This document shows, in pieces, positions 59,796 to 64,000 of a stretch of 64,000 nt of DNA (position 1 is the stretch's first letter; every line of letters starts with the position of its first letter). Below the pieces are notes generated by a model. The model saw only the letters and a list, made by a program, of their open reading frames with translations, was not told the origin of the DNA and searched no databases. The DNA lies in the NCBI GenBank assembly GCA_963920765.1, contig OY987250.1, forward strand, positions 18,468,409-18,532,408. Direction: 5' to 3'. Made by a program: the position numbers and the translations under genes. This DNA is from Ulota crispa. Its lineage: Eukaryota > Streptophyta > Bryopsida > Orthotrichales > Orthotrichaceae.

Positions 59796-59981
59796 ATGGT
59801 TGCACTGCACTCCCCGGTTGTGCAACCCTGCCCTGCTAATTGCCCCTGCGAGCTGCCCCGGCGAATTGCCCCTGCGAGCTGCCCCGGCGAATTGCCCCTG
59901 CGAGCTGCCCCGGCGAATTGCCCCTGGGAAATACCCCGGCCAATTGCCCCTGCGAATTGGCCTCCTTATGGGCTGATCTGA
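59796..59981 (+). other. Possible upstream ORF, 61 codons
   Basis: ATG in good context (ACCCATGGTT) directly after the telo-box, followed by a Pro/Ala/Cys-rich frame that spans the 26-bp repeats and ends before the probable leader intron. It may be an upstream ORF of PEX5 or a chance frame, because the repeat lacks stops. Confidence 0.3.
59839..59960 (+). repeat. 26-bp GC-rich tandem repeat in the PEX5 leader region
   Basis: Three near-perfect units of ATTGCCCCTGCGAGCTGCCC (first 20 of 26 bases shown), a degenerate fourth and a partial fifth. Each unit is itself two similar 13-bp halves. Confidence 0.9.
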
Positions 59982-60521
59982 TTTATGTCCTGGGACTCTC
60001 TGCCTATGTTTGGAATTTGCGCACATTCGGATTTGTTGGATTGTTGCAGTGTTCCTTCGAGCACTGCACTTTCGATGTTGGAGCCTCTAACGGGCACGCT
60101 CTGTTGAGGTCTCATTAAAGAGGTAATTTTTGAATTTTTTTGTTTTTTGTGAAATTTCTCTTGTAGGGTAGTCGTATGGAATTGCGGAGATTTCGTATGG
60201 CTGTGAGGTTTCCAGGGCTTGTGTGTCATGCGTATTACTCGGTCTCCACCGAGTTGGAGTATCTCTTCAATTGCTAATTTGAATTTTGAAACTTTAGAGG
60301 AGTAGACGATCTTCTTCTGCAGAAGCTAGCTCAGTGTAGGATTTGCTCGCAGATTGTTTTTGCCGGCATGTGAGGGGCTCCTTTGTAATTTGCTGAGCTT
60401 CATGTATCTGGCCTTCTATCAGGGTGGAGAATTGTGGAGAATCACTCGGGCTGCTGCTGGCTAGGTTTTTTTCCTTCAATTTTCACGCCCCTTGTGTGCC
60501 TCAGGGGAGGGCCGGCGAGAT

Positions 60522-63500
60522 ATGTCGTTCCGGGATTTTGTCACGGGGGGCGCTGCCTGCGCGGTCCCCGGCCAGGATGGTTCATCGTCATCGAATCCTT
60601 TGGGAGGCTTGGCCGACTCTATCATCGGATCGGCATCCAAAACTCAGGTCAGTTTGGTGGAACGGTGCATTCTATTATTCAAAGAAGTAGTCATGTCTTC
60701 AGTATCGCTCATAGCAGCGCGACAACTAAAATCCAAAAGCTGAACCTCTTTTTCGACCACACAGTAGTTTGTATCGTCAGCGTTGTAGTTTGCATACTCT
60801 GTATGTATATATGACTGGCACTACTACTCACTGTGCTGGTCTTTCGCAGGAGAGAATTCGGGAGATGCCTGGATTGGCTGGTCCAGGTCAATCTGGACGT
60901 CAGCTTGGCCGAAACGGTCCTCTCTCCTCACTTCCAGGCTCTGAAATTCATTTAGGTCGACGGCCTGAAGGCCAGGTATGTACGAGACATTTTGAGCTAA
61001 TATCGTCGATCTGTAGTACTATTTATTCTTGTTAGTGAACTATAGTAACTCCAGGTGTAGATCTGAGAGGCGTGGTTACTGAAAAGTGAAAAGTGAAACG
61101 TACAGACTACTGAGATGTTCTGCGTACGATTTCTTTGTAGAGTTCGGATAATTTGCGAGGATTCCATGGTGCGGACTTGAAGGAGTTCACAGGTGCGCGG
61201 AATCTGTCCGTGGACATGTGGCCTCCTCCACAATTACCAGTGACTCATCCGAATCAGGAGGAAGCTCTTTTTTCAGAATTTGAGGGTATATATGGACAAC
61301 AAGTTGGCTCAGTTAGTGCTCCACACCCGTTACATGGTCAGCATCTTAGCCTATCTGAAGTTTTCTCAACTATAGCTCGGTTACTTATCTCCGTTTTAAG
61401 AAAGCTTGTTACGAGAATATCTTGTGTTTGGGTTTTTCTAGGATTCAGTTCAATTGCACTGAGCTCTATCATTTTGTACCTGTTCCTATGATCTTGACTC
61501 AAGCACGACCTCCTGTTACTGGTGAAGTGTCTTTCAGTGTGAATGGACACAAACTCTACTAACTTTGTATCGGATATGTGGGTGCAGCTCACCCACAGCG
61601 TGTTTTGAATGGGTTCCTTTCTTCCTTTCTGGATAGTAGTCGAACAAATGCTCCCTTTCCTGCTGTTCGCCTACCAGAGCTTGGCCTTTCTCAGGTCGAC
61701 AAGCGTCAGATTAGAGACCGTAGTCACATCATTGGACGCCACATTTTCGCCGATAAGGGTGCGGCTTTTGTCGATTCCCAGGTATTTCTGTTCAGCATGT
61801 GTTTTCAGTATAAGAGTACGTCAATCGTCTCCGTTTTATTAACCCTTTAACGTCCAGTTTTTTTTGGGTGTTTTACATGTTCTTGGTTTTATCCTTATTC
61901 AGACAGTTCGCTTGCCTCAGGTTCATCGAACTGGTCATAAAGCAAGGTTTTCTTTTTAGTACTCAAGTTAAACCGAGGATTATGTAGAAGTTATTTGGAC
62001 GAAACAGTATCCTGAAGCTCTCTGTTCATTATGCAGAATATGGGCTTTGGGGCGTTTAGGGATCTACCATTTGCGGATTGCTCATGCTCGATCAGAACGT
62101 ATGTTTTTAGAACAGTAGAATCTATCTGGATAGGTTTCTGCTTTTCAGCCACCGTATACTTGCTTATCAAGGAGCCTTGTAATAAACTCCGTACTCTCGC
62201 CTTTTCATCTGCTATTGGGGTGGATTTGATGTCCACGAAGCTGACTATTGTTGCTTGATCGTGTGTAACGCAGGCTTTACTCTTGGCATGCTAATTTTGA
62301 TGCAGGATGTAAAGCCCTGTAGCATTTTAATTTCTTCAAGATGCGGGTGAAAGCTTTGTTGGTTTTGCTAATCGTTTGTTCTCGTCTTGACTGATATTTT
62401 TGGAAGTAACAGGTCACTGGTCTCCTGCATTCTTTGGACATTGATTGCCTTGGAGCTCAGAATCGGGGCCCACTTGGTGGTCAGCTCCCAGAATTTGAGC
62501 AGTTATGGAAGGAGGGTTATGCTCAGAATATCACGCAAGTTGTACCGAGGCCTCCGATGCCACCTGCAAACCAGTGGGCAGGAGAATTTCAAAACCGCTT
62601 TCGACCCCTTGGAACCCCAGAAGGCTGGGCGGATGAGTTTGAGATCCAACAGAATGATGACCCATGGGTTAATCAGTTTGCGCAGGTATGTTGCCACGAT
62701 CTGGCAACGTAATGTGTAAGTGTAATATGTAATTCTGCTGTATGTTAAAAGACGACATCTAATTTATAACCGACCAAGGGTGCCTAAGATCCTCTATATC
62801 CTCCTTTCCGTCTGAATCACATTCAAGTGAGTTTGCGTTGTCGTTTATCATGTGAAATCTCCAAAGTGATAATTTCCATGTCCAAACAATATGTTCATTG
62901 GTGTGGCTTTTGGAGGCATGTTCTAATATTTTTGACATTGTTATTCTGTGCAGCAACAACATCAGTTCAGGCTACATAATGGGCCAATGGATAATATGGC
63001 TGGCATGGAACAAACTCGTTCACTTGTCCACACAATGTCTCAAAATCAAGATCCAAAATTTCAGGTAGTAACCAGCTATTTTCTTTAGCTTATTCCGCAT
63101 CAACTGACTGCATCACTTACCTCAGGATGTCCTAGGGTATAATGCAAGAGTCAAAGGTGAACGACAGAGATTCATTAGGTTTTCTAGCGTGAGGATCGAG
63201 CGTGAGTTACGGAAATTCTTTTGCACTTTGTTATTTGAGCGATTCTAAGGTTTGATCAAGATCCTTCATATTGTGAAATTAGATTTATGGGTTTGACTCT
63301 ATCATGCTCCATGGCCAAGAGTAGCTGCTTCTGAAACACATCATTTATGAAGATTAAGGATGGTATCAATGTGTATCAGTAGAAAGAGGAAATCATGTCT
63401 TAAAATTGAGAACTATATAGAAAGTCGTTTTGGAAGTTTGGATAAATTATCATTTGCTTCTCAAAGTGAACTTCCTGTTTTGGGTTGGGCTCCTATAGGT

Positions 63501-63775
63501 TAAAGATCACGTTTTTATCTTTCTATTATGTTATTGTGATGAACCTTAGCAAGCTTATCATTTTATTTATTTGTTGTTTGACTGGACGATTCTTGGTTTG
63601 AGTATTCCAGAACTCAAAATTTCTGCAATTCGTTTCAAAAATGAGCCGTGGCGAGCTTATCGTGGAAGATAACCAAGTTAAGCCAATTAAAGCAAATACT
63701 AGTGCTGATACCTGGGCTGGCGAATTTCAAGAGCAGCATCCTCGGTCATGGGCTTCAGAGTTTACCGACGGGGAG
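60522..63775 (+). CDS. PEX5: Peroxisomal targeting signal receptor PEX5, N-terminal 397 residues (gene continues)
   Basis: PEX5 binds PTS1 cargo in the cytosol, docks at PEX13/PEX14 on the peroxisome and also carries PEX7/PTS2 cargo in plants. Seven coding exons: 60522-60647, 60850-60975, 61141-61336, 61588-61781, 62413-62685, 62954-63064, 63611-63775, all GT/AG with consistent phases. The N-terminus MSFRDFVTGGAACAVPG is characteristic of plant PEX5, with the conserved Cys at 13 used for receptor ubiquitination. WxxxF/Y motifs, the PEX14 ligands, occur at Trp 246, 269, 286, 299, 377 and 389. The segment KFLQFVSKMSRGEL (345-358) belongs to the region linked to PEX7 binding. The C-terminal TPR repeats that read PTS1 lie beyond the window. 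The donor of exon 3 (CATG|GTCAGC) is the least certain boundary. No defect is seen. Confidence 0.96.
61839..61857 (+). other. Orphan TTAA-type element end inside a PEX5 intron
   Basis: TTAA (61839-61842) followed by CCCTTTAACGTCCAG, like the left ends of the elements above. No right end is found before the next exon at 62413. Confidence 0.4.
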
Positions 63776-64000
63776 GTTTGTTTTCTAGTCATATCGTCTT
63801 GATAGTGTCTGCTGAAATACTAATGTGTTAGTTCTCTGATCTAATTTCCTCATCACCACATTGTGAAGACTTTGATCAGTGTCCATGCGATGTGCGAAGT
63901 AAAGTAAGCTACTCTTCCCAAGCAGTGATTGTGGTTGTCCCTGTTTTAGAGGCTAATGGTATTTAGTACCAGATAAATGTCGTTTCATTAATAATATAAT
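63776..64000 (+). other. PEX5 intron, incomplete
   Basis: Starts GTTTGT after exon 7. No acceptor with continuing PEX5 coding is seen before the window ends. Confidence 0.7.

Larger units (their letters stand above)
59546..60521 (+). promoter_or_regulatory. PEX5 promoter and 5' leader
   Basis: Composition turns GC-rich. The stretch contains two TGACG motifs near 59555-59615 and a telo-box AAACCCTAAACCC (59783-59795). A probable 5' UTR intron runs from GAG|GTAATT (60123) to CCTCAG (60504), with the coding exon's leader resuming at 60505. The transcription start is not identifiable by eye. Confidence 0.5.

Noticed and set aside
61903..62105. Possible extra PEX5 exons between 61782 and 62412
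   Set aside because: Candidate pieces (61903-61946, 62037 onward) do not resemble PEX5, while 61781 joins 62413 in phase with conserved sequence on both sides.
1..64000. Whole window as bacterial, viral or organellar DNA
   Set aside because: Spliced eIF4A and PEX5 genes with plant-type N-termini, plus LTR retrotransposons, show that it is nuclear plant-lineage DNA.

Overview
This is nuclear DNA of a green plant lineage (a streptophyte). Two intron-bearing housekeeping genes sit near the ends: a complete translation initiation factor eIF4A (5130-7228, minus strand, five coding exons, 413 residues) and the first seven coding exons of the peroxisomal import receptor PEX5 (60522-63775, plus strand, running off the right edge). 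Both resemble the plant forms most closely. I cannot tell land plant from charophyte alga from sequence alone. There is no prokaryotic or organellar signature.

The other ~55 kb is a graveyard of mobile DNA. From 1 to 22.7 kb it holds small non-coding DNA elements: TTAA-flanked elements whose ends read CCCCTAAA/CCCCTCAA (piggyBac-like), two foldback MITE families, a 3-kb inverted repeat (8731-11880), Helitron-like ends, a probable tRNA-derived SINE, and a 15-bp minisatellite. From 22.7 to 40.7 kb is a nest. A Ty1/copia element opens in plus orientation (P0), followed by a minus-orientation copy (M0). M0 is split by a complete 10.6-kb Ty3/gypsy element (24369-34937), and then comes a full-length plus copy (P1, 35076-40730). 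From 44.5 to 58.3 kb lies a second copia nest: a minus copy (M1) split by a plus copy (P2, 46721-52159), followed by a truncated minus copy (M2). Between and beyond these are more TTAA elements, a MITE with a 9-bp target duplication, and host sequence.

Four observations stand out. (1) The TTAA-flanked element families are numerous. One of them (9079-9992) interrupts one arm of an inverted repeat whose opposite arm preserves the empty TTAA site. (2) Host sequence beside the P1 3' LTR and beside the M2 5' LTR was once contiguous, as shown by an unoccupied paralogous copy at 59205-59545. The two LTRs are therefore ends of one old insertion (duplication TCCAA) separated by an inversion. (3) Copia copies P1 and P2 share three in-frame stop codons although their frames are otherwise nearly open. 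(4) The gypsy LTRs differ at about ten sites in 2159 bp, all transitions.

The two host genes are unrelated in function, and nothing suggests they are co-regulated beyond telo-box motifs in both leaders. I found no rRNA gene, no intact tRNA gene and no CRISPR array.
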